Notes: generated by a model from the sequence alone, not told the origin. 64,000 nucleotides of DNA from Budorcas taxicolor (GCF_023091745.1 NC_068920.1:8390932-8454931); one strand, 5' to 3'; positions 21,598 through 34,079 are shown, numbered from the stretch's first letter. Numbers and translations are program-made.

Positions 21598-23817
21598 CCT
21601 GATGGTCAATACTGAAATCAGATTGATTATAATCTTTGCAGCCAAAGATGGAGAAGCTCTATACAGTCAGCAAAAAGAAGACCTGGAGCTGACTGTGGCT
21701 CAGATCACGAGCTCCTTACTGCTAAATTCAGACTTAAATTGAAGAAAGTAGGGAACACTACTGGACCATTCAGGTGTGACCTAAGTTGAATCCCTTACAA
21801 TTATACAGTAGAGGTGGCAGATAGATTCAAGGGATTAGATGTGACAGACAGAGTGCCTGAAGAACTGTGGGTGGAGGTTTGTGACATTGCATAGGAGGCA
21901 GGGATTAAAACCATCCCCAAGAAGAAGAAATGCGAAAAGGCAAAAGGTTGTCTGAGGAGGCCTTGGAAATAGCCAAGAAAAGAAGGGAAGTGAAAGACAA
22001 AAGAGAAAAGGAAAGATATATCCATCTGCACGCAGAGTTCCAAAGAATAGCAAGGAGAGATAAGAAAGCCTTCCTCAGCAATCAGTGCAAAGAAATGGAG
22101 GGAAACAATCGAATGGGAAGACGAGAGATCTCCTCAAGAAAATCAGAGACACCAAGGGAAGCTTTCATGCAGAGATGGGCTCGATAAAGGACAGAAGTGG
22201 TCTGCACATAACAGAAGCAGAAGATATTAAGAAGACGTGGCAAAAATTCATAGAAGTACTCTACAAAAAAGATCTTAATGACCCAGAGAGCCACAATGGT
22301 GTGATCACTCACTTAGAGCCAGACATCCTGGAATGTGAAGTCAAGTGGGCATTAGGAAGCATCACTATGAACAAAGCTAGTGGAGGTGATGGAATTCCAG
22401 CTGAGCTATTTCAAATCCTAAAAGATGGTGCTGTTAAAGTGCTGCACTCAATATGCCAGCAAATTTAGAAAACTCAGCAGTGGCCACAGGACTGGAAAAG
22501 GTCAGTTCTCATTCCAATCCCAAAGAAAGGCGATGCCAAAGAATGCTCAAACTACCACACAATTGCACTCATCTCACATGCTAGCAAAGTAATGCTTAAA
22601 ATTCTCCAAGTGAGTCTTCAGCAGTACATGAACCAAGAACTTCCAGATGTTCAAGCTGGATTCAGAAAAGGCAGAGGAACCAGAGATCAAGTTGCCAACA
22701 TATGTTGGACCATAAAAAAAGCAAGAAGATTCCAGAAAAACATCCACTTTTGCTTTATTTACTATGCCAACGCCTTTGACTCTGTGGATCACAACAAACT
22801 GTGGAACATTCTGAAAGAGATGGGGATACCAGAGCACCTTACCTGCCTCCTGAGAGGTCTGGGTGCAGGTCAAAAAGCAACAATTAGAACCAGACATGGA
22901 ACAGACTGGTTCCAAATTGGGAAAGGAGTACGTCAAGGCTGCATATTGTCACCCTGCTTATTTAGCTTGTATGCAGAGCACATCATGTGAGATGCCAGGC
23001 TGGATGAAACACAAGCTGGAATCACATTTGCTGGGAAAAATATCAATAACCGCAGATATACAGATGACACCACCTTTATGGCCGAAAGCAACAAGGAACT
23101 GAAGATCCTCTTGATGAAAGTGAAAGAGAAGAGTGAAAAAGCTAGCTTAAAACTCACCATTCAAAAAAGTAAGATCATGGCAACCAGTCCCATCACTTCA
23201 TTGCAAATAGATAGGGAAACAATGGAAACAATGACAGACTTTATCTTTTGGGCTCCAAAATCATTGCAGATGCAAGGATTTCATGCAACTGTGAAATTTA
23301 AAGCTGCTTGCTCCTCGAAAGAAAAGCTATGCCAACCTAGACAGCACACTGAAAAGCAGGGACCTTACTTTGCCGACTACGGTCCGTCTGGTCAGGGCTA
23401 CGGTTTTCCCTGTGGTCATGTATGGATGTGAGAGCTGGACTGTGAAGAAGGTGGAGCGCCGAAGAATTGATGCTTTTGAACTGTGGTGTTGGAGTAGACT
23501 CTTGAGAGTCCCTGGGACTGCAAGGAGATCCAACCAGTCCATCCTAAAGGAGATCAGTCCTGGGTGTTCTTTGGAAGGACTGATGCTGAAGCTGAAACTC
23601 TAATACTTTGGCTATCTGATGGAAAAGACCCTGATGCTGGGAAAGATTGAAGGCAGGAGGAGAAGGGAATGATAGAGGATGAGACGGTTGGATGGCATCA
23701 CCAACTCAATGGATGAGTAAGCTCCGGAAGTTGGTGATGGACAGCGAAGGCTGGTGTGCTGCAGTCCATGGGGTCGCAGAGAGTCAGACACGACTGAGCG
23801 ACTGAGCTGAACTGAGC
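21598..23817 (+). mobile_element. BovB LINE, RT domain and 3' end
   Basis: The endonuclease end and the reverse transcriptase follow in broken frames. Landmarks are VKWALGSITMNKASGGDGIP (22,085-22,468), the RT core in 22,592-22,990 (NAFDSVDHNKLWNILKEMGI, IGKGVRQGCILSPCLF) and the catalytic box at 23,057-23,068, read as YTDD where consensus BovB has YADD. The C-terminal segment is at 23,370-23,603 ([23 protein letters not shown]). The 3' end is the standard gagtcagacacgactgagcg followed by aactgag near 23,816. Frameshifts and stops make it inactive. Confidence 0.92.
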
Positions 23818-24237
23818 TCATCAGCAGTTACTCCCCATCCCCAGTTCCTGCCCCCCAGCCTGAGGCAACCACGAAGTCATACTTGGTGTGTAGATTTGCC
23901 TGTTCTGGATATTTCATGTGAATTGATTCACACAGTATTTATCCCTTTACGTCTGATTTCTTTCACTCTACATAATGTCTTCAAATTGTTTTCAGAATTT
24001 CCTTTTTGGATTTATTGCGAGTGTGTAGAAAAGCAAATTATTTTTGTGTGTTGATCTTGTATTCTGCAACTCTGTTGGAATTATATGTTAATTCTAACAG
24101 TTTTTGCTTCTCACTCTGTATGTATGTGTAAAAATTATAGCATTTTTGACCAAAAAATCCTATCATCTGTGAATAGATGTTTTCTTTCTTCCTTTCTAGT
24201 TTGATTATTTTTATTCCTTTTCTTGACTAACGGCTAC
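23818..24237 (-). mobile_element. L1 3' UTR and ORF2 remnant
   Basis: Reverse-strand L1: ccccagcctgaggcaaccac, then gatttgcctgttctggatat, then degenerate ORF2-like T-rich sequence (attctgcaactctgttggaa) up to the LTR at about 24,238. Confidence 0.65.
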
Positions 24238-24565
24238 GATTATATTATGGACCAAATGCTCCCCCCAAATTCATATGTTGAAGCCTTAATCCTTGATCTT
24301 CTGATATTTGAGAGGTAATTTGGTCATGAGGGTGGAGTCCTCATGAACGCAATACAAACCCTTATTTTCTACAAAAGACACAAGAGAGATTCACTCTCTC
24401 TTTCTCTCAGCAATGTGAGGAGGCAATCTGCAAACCAAAAATAGAGTTCTCATCAGGACGCAAATTGCCTTTGATCTTAGATTTCCCAGACTCCAGAACT
24501 GTTAGAAACAAATGTCTATTGTTTAAGCCACTGGATTTATGGTATCCTGCTCTAGCAGCCCAAAC
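24238..24565 (+). mobile_element. MaLR-type (MLT1/MST) solitary LTR
   Basis: Typical MaLR landmarks are aaattcatatgttgaagcct, then taatttggtcatgagggtgg, then the 3' end gactccagaactgttagaaa and ttgtttaagccactggattt. No internal region is attached, so it is a solitary LTR lying within L1. Confidence 0.75.
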
Positions 24566-25065
24566 TGAAAAGAAAAAAAGTTTAAAAGGCCAGAACGTAC
24601 AATCCTCTGCTGAACAGAAATGGTGAAAAGGAACGTTCTGGTCTTGTCCCTGATTTCAGAGGAAGAGCTCTCAGTATCATGCCATCGAGTGTGAGCTTAG
24701 TGGTGCATTTTTCATATATGACCTTTATTGTGTTGAGCAGTTTTCCTCTATTCCTAGTTTGCTGAGTGATCCATGAAAGAGTGCTGGATTTTGTCAAATG
24801 CTTTCTCTATGTTAACTGAGATGATCATGTAATTTCCCCACATTGTGTTAATGGGTGTGCTGCGTGAAAGATGTTCATATGCTGAAGCATCTTTGCATTG
24901 CAGGAATAACTACCACTTGTCCATGGTGTATAACACTTTCAGTATGCTGATAAGATCAGTTTGATTATATTTTCTAGAAGAGTTTTGGATCAGTATTCAT
25001 GAGGGATCTTCATCTGTAGTTTTCTTTTCTTGTAGTGTTCTGTGGCTTAGGTATCAGAGCATTGC
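24566..25065 (-). mobile_element. L1 ORF2 remnant
   Basis: Reverse-strand RT-region sequence (catatatgacctttattgtg, then tttgtcaaatgctttctcta, then tctgtagttttcttttcttg). Interrupted by the Bov-tA at 25,066. Confidence 0.75.
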
Positions 25066-25262
25066 TAGCCTCTCCCTGATAGCTCAGTTGGTAAAGAATC
25101 TGCCCGCAATGCAGGAAACCCCAGTTCAATTCCTGGGTTGGGAAGATCCCCTGGAGAAGGGATAGGCTACCCACTCCAGTGTTCTGGCGTCGAGAATTCC
25201 ATGGTCTGTATGGCCCATGGGGTCACAAAGAGTCAGACACGACTGAGCGACTTTCACTTTCA
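25066..25262 (+). mobile_element. Bov-tA SINE nested in L1
   Basis: Forward Bov-tA from the tRNA-like head (ctgatagctcagttggtaaa) through gggaagatcccctggagaag to the tail agagtcagacacgactgagc, then gactttcacttt. The L1 resumes at about 25,263. Confidence 0.92.
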
Positions 25263-27720
25263 TTTAGAATAAGTCTGGAAGTCCTCTCTTCTGAATTCTC
25301 TGAGTTTGAGAGGGATTCGCGTTATTTCCTCTTCAAATGCCTTCTCGTCCCGGGCTTCTTGGTTGGGAGACTTTTTATTACTGATTCAGGCTCCTCGCTA
25401 GCTCCGTCTCTATTCAGATTTTCTATTTCTTCATGATTCAGTCTTGCTAAGTTTTGTGTCTCCAGGTTTTTGCCCATTTCGTATAGGTTCTCCAGTTTGC
25501 TGATGTACAGCTGTCCGTGTGCCCTCTCATACTCTTCGGTATACCTGTGGTTTGGTAGCAATGTCCCCACTTTGATTTCTAGTTCTAGTGATTTGAGTCT
25601 TTCTTTCTGACTTACGCCAGCTTGCTTCAGGTTTGCTGATTTCGTTGATCTCTTTGAAGAACCAACTTCTGCTTCATTGAATTTCTCTATTGTTTTTCTA
25701 TTCTCTATTTTATTTATCTCTGTTCTGATCTTTATTGTCTCCTCCCTTCTGCTAGCTTTGAGGTTAGTTTGCTCTTCTTTTTCTAGTTCCTTAGAGGATA
25801 AATTTGGATTGTTGATTTGCGATCTTTCTTCTTTTCTAATACAAGCATTTACAGTTATTAATCTTACTCTTTGCAGTCCATTCACTGCTGCTGTAGCTGA
25901 AGTGTTCTGTATATTATGTTTGGCAGATCTGGCTGGTTTATTGTGTTGTTCGAGTTTCTATTTCCTTACTTATCTCCTATCAGGTTGTTCTATTCATTAC
26001 TGAAGATGGGAAATGAAATCTCTAACTGTTATTGTGGAACTGTCTATACCTCCCTTCAGGTCTGCCAGGTTTTCTTCGTAGATATTTTGAGGGTCTGTTT
26101 TTAGGTGTGAAAATATTTATAATTGTCATATAATCTTGCTGTATTGAAACATTATTACATAGAGATTTCTTGTCTCTCACAGGCATTTTTGATTCAAGCT
26201 TATCTTGCACGATGTTAGCATGTGCTCCCGAGCTCTCCTGGTTTCCGTACATAGACTATCTTTTTCCATCTTTTCACGCTAAATCTTTTTATGTCTTTGC
26301 ATCTGAAGTGAACCCTGGTAAGCAGCATACAGTTGGATCATGTTTAAAAATTCATTCTGCCAATCTTGTCTTTCCTTTGAGAGTGTGATCCATTCACATT
26401 TAGACTGTTTACCAGTCAGGAGGGGCTTGTTTCTGCCGTTTTGCTGCTCGTTTCTGCAGGGCTCACTGCGTCTTTGTCCTTCGTTTCCTGCATTACTGTA
26501 TTACTTTGTGTTTGATTGAAACAGTTTCCTTCCTTTTTCAGTTTCCTTCTGTGCACACACTATAGCTGTTTTCTTTGTGGTTACCATGGGGATTACATTT
26601 AATATCCTAAAGTTTTAACATTCTAATTTGAGGTTACACCTGTCTGAGTTTAATACAAAGCAAAACCTCTGCTCCTATACAACTGTGTTCTGAGTTCCTG
26701 TCTAACATCCTTTTATTTCAACCTGGGGGATTTCCTTATCATTTCTTGCAGTGAGGTCAGATGCTAATAACCCCCCTCAGCTTTTGTTTATCTGGAAACG
26801 TCTTAATTTTTCCCTTATTTCTGAGGAAGAGTTTTCCTAAATGTAGAATTCCAAGTTGGCAGTTTTCTTCTTTCAGCACGTTGGTGGTCTGAACTCATTG
26901 CCTTCTGGTCTCCAAGGTTTCTGGTGAGAACTGTGCTAATTTTGTTGGAGGTGCTGTGTGTGTGTGATGAATAACTTCTCTCTTTTACTTTCAAGATACT
27001 CTCTTTGTTTTTATCTTTCAACAGTTTGAGCATAACTTGCCTCAGTGTGGGTCTCTTTGAATGTATCCTGCTTGGAGTCCATTGAGCTTCTTGGATCTGT
27101 GGATTCTTATCTTAGTTCAAGTTTAGGAAGTTTTATATCATCATTTCTTCAAGTATCTCTCTGTCCCTTTCTTTCTTCTCCTTCTGCAATGATGCCTCTG
27201 TCCCTTTTCTTGATGATGTTCCCCAGATCCCTCAGGCTCTATTCCCATTTCTTCAACCCTTTTCTGTTCCTCAGACCTGATAGTTTCAGCTGTCTTTTCC
27301 TCAAGTCTAATGATTCTTTCTTTTGCCTGCTCAAACTTGCTTTTGAATCCCTTTAGTGGGTTTTTCATTTCTGTTACACTTTTCAACTTCAGCATTTCTT
27401 TCTGTCCCTTCCATGCTTCATGTTTCTTTATTGACATTTCTATTTTGCACACACATTGCTTTTCCTGACTGGCGCACGTCTTCCTGTAACCCTTGAGCAT
27501 CTCTAAGAAAGTTGCTCTAAGGTCTGTGTCTAGTAAGTCTGCATTTGGTCGTCCTCGAGAACCGTTTCTGTCCATTTAGTTTGTCTCTCTGCACGGGGCA
27601 TACTTTCCTGTTTCTTATATGCCTTGTAACTGGTTGTTGTTGACACCCGGCTATTTGAGCCTTATTACATGGTGGCTCTGGAAAGGAGATCCTCTCCATT
27701 CCCTAAGGCTTGCTGTTTTG
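25263..27720 (-). mobile_element. L1 LINE, ORF2 5' part through ORF1/5' region
   Basis: The minus-strand frame at 25,322-25,885 (187 aa) is L1 ORF2: EINKIENRKTIEKFNEAEVG, later LETQNLARLNHEEIENLNRD. Upstream in the element (higher coordinates) sequence runs through a degenerate endonuclease into the 5' portion. A minus frame at 27,141-27,575 gives a lysine/glutamate-rich ORF1-like coiled-coil stretch. The element is old and interrupted by stops. Confidence 0.75.
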
Positions 27721-28405
27721 TCTTTTTCCTACAAAGAAAAGCAGACAAACTTTTGAAATATTGGGACCACTATATGCTAAGCACTGTAACCTTTACATAT
27801 GACTTTTTGTTGCTGAAAACTATTTGCAAAATGGAATGAGATCTTTTCCTTATGTTAAAAGTGTAACAAATCCTTGACAGTTGCTAGATTATTTTGAGAT
27901 ATTTTCCATTTCCCCAAATTTGCAACTATCTTTGTATCATAGCAGTTGAATTTCTTTGGAGGTCATCTCACAAAGAACAAAGCTTTAACCTATTTATGGT
28001 GATAAGTAGAATACAACAAACTGTAAATGAAATTTGTGTGCTTATCAGTGGTAAAGTACACATATCAACTAAGTAACTTGGTTCTACACATTGTAAAGCA
28101 AAAATGATTCAGATTTCCCTCAAAAAAATTATACATGACCATGAATTGAAGACCTTTGACATCTCTCATATTTAATCTTTAAGCCCCATTGTACAAATGT
28201 TGACCATAAATAGCATTTATATTTTTTCTTTGTTCATCTTAATTTTGTCTCTCTCCCTCCATTCCTCTGTTCTTACCTCCATCTCTCTCTTTTTCTCTCA
28301 TAGTTGAAATAATCTGAGCTGCTTATTTAGGGCAAGCTTTATCATTGTGCTTAATTTTAAAAAGTCATGGCAGCCTTAATAAATTTAACAGAACCCTTAT
28401 ATTCT
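27721..28405. other. Unassigned AT-rich sequence
   Basis: No gene or repeat family assigned with confidence. Confidence 0.35.
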
Positions 28406-28660
28406 GTACATAAAAACAACTGCCAAGCACTCACCATGTGCAAGACACTGAGTCGCTTCCATGCTTCTCTGAACCTGCATACGCAGTGCAGCCTCCCAGG
28501 GGATCTTTCAAAACTCAGACGCCCAGGCCGAGGCTTGGACCTGCTGATCCAAAGGCAGGTACTCAGTGGATTCCTGAGTTCCTAGCTACACCAACCTCCT
28601 TCATACGCATCTCTTAATCCTCGCAACTGTGTGAGGCTGTATCTTGCCACACACTATGCT
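28406..28660 (-). mobile_element. MIR interrupted by MER5A-like element
   Basis: The outer parts look like a reverse MIR (actcaccatgtgcaagacac at the left, ctcttaatcctcgcaactgt at the right). Between them (about 28,470-28,570), gggatctttcaaaactcaga and cttggacctgctgatccaaa resemble the MER5A DNA transposon in plus orientation, apparently nested. Confidence 0.6.
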
Positions 28661-29944
28661 TGAGGTGATTGACTCCCTTCAGTAAGATGCCAGGGTTGCA
28701 GGTGTCCTTTTCTTGTTCTTGATCTTAGATAAAAAACTGTCAGCTTTTCACCATTGAGTATGATGTTAATAGAACTCCCACACAGGTAAACATACTGAGA
28801 GGTAAACAGGTAACTGCAAAGGTTACCAATTCTGAAATATTAGTGTAACATGTTATTCACATGCTTCATAGTTTTGGTAGCATCATCGCTACACATTTCT
28901 AGCACAATAACTGTAGTTCTCTTAAAGTGAGTTAAGTGAGATGTAAACATTAGCATAATTCTGAATATGTCTCAATGTCATTTGGTAAAACTTTTGGTAC
29001 TGCATTGTGTTGGCCACCAACATCACATAATAAAACCGTGACACAGTCTTCTAGTTAGAATTTCAAGTTTAAGTTTCATTCATGTTTACTTTTTTAATGT
29101 AACAGACATCACTTGACTAAAGGTTTATCCCATAATTAACATTTCTCTAGAATAGTCAAAACACAAGGTTAGATTTCCAGCCGTATTTCGTCTACACTAA
29201 ATGTCCCTGATTTCAGGGTTGTAATTAATAAGCCCAGTGTATGCATCTGACCTAACATGGGCCAATCAAAGTTTTTCTCCCAGGCATTTAAAATCTGGAA
29301 ATGAAAACCCAGATGTTAAGAGTTCCTGGAGGAGAGTTACATTATCGCACTATCTCAGGAAAAGTTCACAAATTCCTGTTGCTCGGGAGTGCTCCTGTTC
29401 CTTGGACACATGCTGGATATTTCTCTCCTGACTATTGGTTGCTTCATTTTTGCTTTGAGTCTGAGATAACTCATTGTTCACTGCCTAGTCAAGAACCCTC
29501 CCTCACTCTTCTTTGCTTAAACCCCTAGATCTCTCTCGTGACCGTCTCGCGAGGCGGTCTCCCGCGTGACTGTCTCATGAGGTGACTCAGAGTTGCTCTA
29601 AGACTTTCCAGACAATGTAGTTTGTCTCCACCAGATAGTCTATCTTTCATCCTTTCTTGCAACAAAGGTGGCCATTTGACCCCATACTGACCAAAGATGC
29701 ATGAGAAAGCCTGAAGGAGAGATTCTGTAATAATTCCCTCTTCTTTACGGCCTAGAAAGCAGATGCAGAGCCCGGGCTGCAGCACCAGCAGCGAAGCCAA
29801 GACACTGAAGGGGGTGGAGTAGAAAGATGCGAGACGAATTCCCTGACGGACCACCCAGATCTAACCTCACTGCCTCCAGACTCCATCTTATCGCAGAGAA
29901 ATAATTTCTATCTCTTTAAATCGCTATTAGTCATGTTTTCCATG
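28661..29944. other. Mostly unassigned; short L1 piece
   Basis: A short L1 ORF2-like piece (cttgatcttagataaaaaac, then accattgagtatgatgttaa) lies near 28,693-28,765. The rest, including 29,520-29,900 with gtgaccgtctcgcgaggcgg, is not assigned. The latter could be part of an LTR, but I cannot name a family. Confidence 0.35.
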
Positions 29945-30178
29945 TTGCTTTACACAGCAAAATGCACTCTGCTGCTGTGATTAAGGCTAAAAACCTTGGA
30001 ATAGAGATATTATCCTGACCCAGCCTAAACATGTGAGCCCTTTAAAGTGGAAAACTGAAAGAAGAGTGTTTCAGAGAAGCGCAATGTGCAGAGGACTGGC
30101 GTTACTACTGCTTTGAAGATGGAGGAAGGGATCCAGCGATCCCCAGAAGAGGAAACGGTCCTTTGCTTACAGCCAGAG
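29945..30178 (+). mobile_element. MLT1-type LTR, left part
   Basis: The run tgctgctgtgattaaggcta, then gagatattatcctgacccag, matches the MLT1 family. It is interrupted by a Bov-tA at 30,179-30,378 and resumes at 30,392. Confidence 0.7.
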
Positions 30179-30378
30179 GTGCTTCCCTGATGGTTCAGAT
30201 GGTAAAGAATCTGCCTGCAGTGCGAGAGACCCGGGTTCAATCCCTGGGTCAGGAAGATCCCCTGGAGAAGGAAATGGCAACCCACTTCAGTGTCCTTGCT
30301 GGAAAATCCCACAGACGGAGGAGCCTGGCGGGCTACAGTCCATGGGGTCACAGAGTCAGACACGACTGAGCGATGTCA
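30179..30378 (+). mobile_element. Bov-tA SINE with perfect 13-bp TSD
   Basis: Forward full-length Bov-tA (gtgcttccctgatggttcag through ggagaaggaaatggcaaccc to cagacacgactgagcgatgt). It is flanked by identical cttacagccagag copies at 30,166-30,178 and 30,379-30,391. The perfect duplication and low divergence indicate a fairly recent insertion into the MLT1 LTR. Confidence 0.95.
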
Positions 30379-30391
30379 CTTACAGCCAGAG

Positions 30392-30545
30392 AGAAAACAC
30401 GGACACAGGTTTCACAACTGCAGGAACTGACTGCTGCCAACTAACCGAAGAGGAGACAGATTCCCCTCTGCAGCCTCCAAAAAGCAATGCCCCCACCAAC
30501 ACCTTGATTTCAGCCCAGTCAGACCTCTAACCTACAGAACTGTGT
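30392..30545 (+). mobile_element. MLT1-type LTR, right part
   Basis: The 3' portion of the LTR split by the Bov-tA: accaacaccttgatttcagc, then cctacagaactgtgtaagtg. Confidence 0.7.
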
Positions 30546-30602
30546 AAGTGGTGACTCGTTAAAGCAGCAGGAGAAGATTAGTACATACACATAACATCTC
30601 AG

Positions 30603-30660
30603 TTCAGTTCAGTCGCTCAGTCGTGTCCAACTCTTTGCGACCCCATGAATCGCAGCACGC
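30603..30660 (-). mobile_element. 58-bp BovB/ART2A 3' stub with perfect TSD
   Basis: Only ttcagttcagtcgctcagtc through aatcgcagcacgc is present, which is the 3' end of a BovB/ART2A element in reverse. Identical cataacatctcag copies flank it (30,590-30,602 and 30,661-30,673). It is an extreme 5'-truncation product of target-primed reverse transcription. Confidence 0.93.
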
Positions 30661-30673
30661 CATAACATCTCAG

Positions 30674-31304
30674 TAAATTCAATTTATCTCCCCTAGAACT
30701 AAAAGAGTTTTTGTAATTCAAGAATTTAGGTTTCTTAAATTAAGCCTATATATTCTCTGAGTTAAAAAGAGAACACGCTCTCCCGACACGCTCAGACACG
30801 TGCCCAGCATCATCGTGCTTTTCTCGCTGTCATTGTTGGTCTGTACTCTAAGACAAGGGAATTTCTACGTTGCTCTCTGCTATTCTTCAGAATTATATCT
30901 GGAATTGTGGTTCCTCTTTGCTGCTTCCTCCATCAACTTGGATACACTCAGCCAATCAGAAACAAATATTTGGCAGAATTAATTAGAATCACAGTAGATG
31001 TCTAGAAATAAATGTATGAAATGAAAAACAATAAATTCTAAGCTGTGATTATATTATTCAGCTCAACATATGGATAATTCATTAATATTATTAAAAATAA
31101 CTTTATTATTTAAAAACGGTCATTTGAATTCCATGTGGGATTGTTCAGTAATTATCTCTAATGAAATGCAGAGTAAGCATGCATAATACAGAGAGTTCAC
31201 GCTGGAATAACAGTTGAGTGCTGGCCCCCTGAAGCCACACCGCTTGATACAAATATCACTCTTTCCACTTACTCAGCACATGATTATACGGAGTTAGTCT
31301 CTTT
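30674..31304. other. Unassigned AT-rich sequence
   Basis: No gene or repeat recognised. Confidence 0.35.
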
Positions 31305-31530
31305 CAAGGCTTCCCAGGTGGTGCTTGTGGTGAAGAACCCACCTCACAATGCAGGAGACATGAGAGATGCAGGTTCCATTCCTGGATGGGGAAGATCCCC
31401 TGGAGGAGGGCATGGCAACCCACTCCAGTATTCTCGCCTGGAGAATCCCACGGACAGAGCGGCCTGGCAGACTACAGTCCATAGGGTCACAAAGAGTTGG
31501 ACACAACTGAAGCAACTTAGCACTCATACA
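31305..31530 (+). mobile_element. Bov-tA SINE
   Basis: Forward Bov-tA with a short internal duplication in the head region (gcaggagacatgagagatgc). The body is ggaagatcccctggaggagg, ending in gttggacacaactgaagcaa and cttagcactcat. Confidence 0.92.
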
Positions 31531-33139
31531 CCCTCTTTTAACTTTAATTTTTGATCAGTTAAAATGGGAGTACAGTAAGTGAATCATAGACCTGTAGGCA
31601 TCAAATTAATAACCCATACTAATGCTAAAAACTATGTATTGTGTATGTAAAAACAATTTTTTTTCTGACCACCCTACCCACACATGACCTACCAAAGATA
31701 TGCAGAACAATGTGACTCCCTGGGAAGGGGGAGAAGCCCAGTCCCAGAGCCCCAGGCACACCTTCTGAGACACACTGAACCAGGAGGACAGACTTTCCCG
31801 TTTTGAATCCAAAGGCAGCAAGCGCTAAGGAACAAGAAAGAGCTGTCTACCCCTGGGAGGTGGCATATTTACACAATTTTTATTGTTGGTGTGAAACTCA
31901 AATTTAGCTCTATTTTTATGGCTAAATCTGGTAACCCCGTGTGTTGCAGTCCCTGCCCTCTCCCAGTGGCAGGAGATCCTGGTACAGGGTCCTGGGCAGG
32001 ACTGTCTTCTGTCCTTCCCCCAAAGACAGAGGGCTTTATTTCTAAACCTTCTTCAGACACAATGCATGTTCACTGGTGTCCCAGGGCTGACAATGTTTCA
32101 AAGCTCTCCCTGTGACATAGAGCTTCAGTCACACAAGGAAGAAAGATCTGGATGGGGCTCGAGGTTCTCCTGGAGTGGAAGCACCCCCTACTCCATGTCT
32201 GCACCCCCGCGGGGAGAGGGGGCTCTATTCAATCTCCTGCCCCTCCCGCCCCCGATCGCACTGATGGGAAAGTGGTGAAAGTCCGTGGGATGAGCCTGCA
32301 GAAGGGCATAGGCGCTCCTCATATCCTTTGGAGCCTTCTGTTACAGAAAGTATAGCTCTTACCTACCTGTCTGGGGCCTGACGTCTTTCCACTGTGTCCC
32401 CCCACTGGTGGGCAAGTGCTGGTGTCCTTCTACCCTTGAAACGGCCTACCTTTCCTTGGATTCAGAGCTGTTTGGTTAACCTATAACCTCAGGTCTTTGA
32501 TGGGTTCAAGGAAAGTTATAATTGTACAGTTTATCTAGATCTCACTTGTTAGAGTAGGAGAAACACTCCTTGTTTTCCGGATGTTTACAACTCCTTGTCC
32601 TTCTGTTTTTATTAGGACATTAAAAAGCACACAGCATTTTATTGTAATAAAGAAAATACAATACTTAGTACCTTATCTTTCTTATTAGCCAACTATATAT
32701 TAGGGGCATTTTTTCACCAACAGTGTAACCACACAAAAGCTTCTGCCAAGGGCTTTTAGGAGCACTGAAAGCCATTTCTCTCACACACTTCTTGGCTCCA
32801 AGGAGCATATGCTGACCACAACTAGGGATGTCAGAACTACCAAACCGCTGAGGTTGAGATGGATGATAAAATAAATGGTTTCAAGTTAAAATCTCATAGA
32901 GCCATCCTGAAGTCTCCTATTCGGAATACACAGGCATTCTTCCTATCTCTGCGAGTCAGTATTGCACAGTTCGCCTCCTCGCTGAGCGCTCCTCTCTGAG
33001 CGGATTTGAAATGTCGCTCGAGCAAGACACCTCCTGCACAACGCGCATGATTTGCTCCCCGTGGGGCTCAGAGTTGCCTCTGTCTGCTCTTTATGCCACT
33101 GCTACTGTCTTTTTTACAAAGACACTATCCTTGGTCTTT
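31531..33139. other. Unassigned sequence
   Basis: No gene recognised. Short open frames near 31,900-32,360 on both strands have no identifiable domain. Some diverged old repeat may be present. Confidence 0.35.
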
Positions 33140-33385
33140 AACTCTTTTGGCCGTGCTGGGTCTTCTCTGCTGTGTGAGGGCGCCCTCCAGCCGTGGTGAG
33201 CGGGCTTCTCACGGTGGTGGCCCCTCTAGCTGCGGAGCCTGGACGCCGGGCACGTGGGCTTCAGCAGTTGGAGCACACGCTCAGCCGCCTCATGGCATGT
33301 GGAATCGTCCCGAACTAGGGATCAAACCCGTGTCTCCCGCAGTGGCAGGTGGGCTCAACCGCTGAACCACCAAGGCAGTGCCCTC
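33140..33385 (-). mobile_element. CHR-2-type SINE
   Basis: Reverse-orientation CHR-2: cttttggccgtgctgggtct, ggcttctcacggtggtggcc, then the tRNA-like head in reverse (aactagggatcaaacccgtg, caaccgctgaaccaccaagg). The 90-residue plus-strand frame here is a by-product. Confidence 0.8.
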
Positions 33386-34079
33386 GCTGCTGTTCCCTGC
33401 AACATACCTGGCTGCGGCTTCTGAGCAGCTCAGCCGTCACTCGTGTTCAGTGGGGAAACGAGACACGTCGCGCACGCATTTGTCCCATCCGCTTTGGGTC
33501 GCTCTTTTGCTTCATTGCTATAACTCCACCTGCTATTCCTGGAAGACTTTATTTTATCCAACTTTCACTACTATCTTTCCATCTCCCAATCCCTATTTTT
33601 AGTACTTTACGTAAAATTGGAACAATAGTTTCATGTTTAAAAAAGTATTGAAATAACATGCTTATAACTATGACCTAATCATGGTGGTATTTGCTTACCA
33701 CTCAGAACAAAGGTAGGAAAAATAATCACTTTTTAGAGCAACCAAAATGTCGTGATTTATGTTGTAAGATGCAACAAAAGTTACCACTGGGTTTCCCATA
33801 TTTCCTGGTGTAATTTAGCTCTGTATTTTCTACCTGGATGACCCGGAGGCATGTGAGGCTCAGCATACCAGACGGCAGTTGTTGCTGCCCCATCAGCACT
33901 CTTCCTCCTGTGCTCCCACCCTGCGAATGGCATCACCGCGTGTGCACACACCCTAGCTACAAGCCTGGGGCAAACCTTTGGTCTTCAATTCTTCCAATTT
34001 CCTGCATCTAAGTCTTCAAGTCTTATGAATGCTCCCTCCTCCCCTTTCCCCAGCCAGGCCCCACTGCAAATCTTTATCG
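33386..34079. other. Unassigned sequence
   Basis: No gene or confidently named repeat. Confidence 0.35.

Noticed and set aside
22085..23603. Reverse-transcriptase frames as a defence or retron-like system
   Set aside because: The sequence is BovB LINE reverse transcriptase with frameshifts, flanked by standard ruminant retroposon ends.
25322..25885. 187-codon minus frame as a candidate gene
   Set aside because: It is recognisable L1 ORF2 sequence within a decayed LINE.
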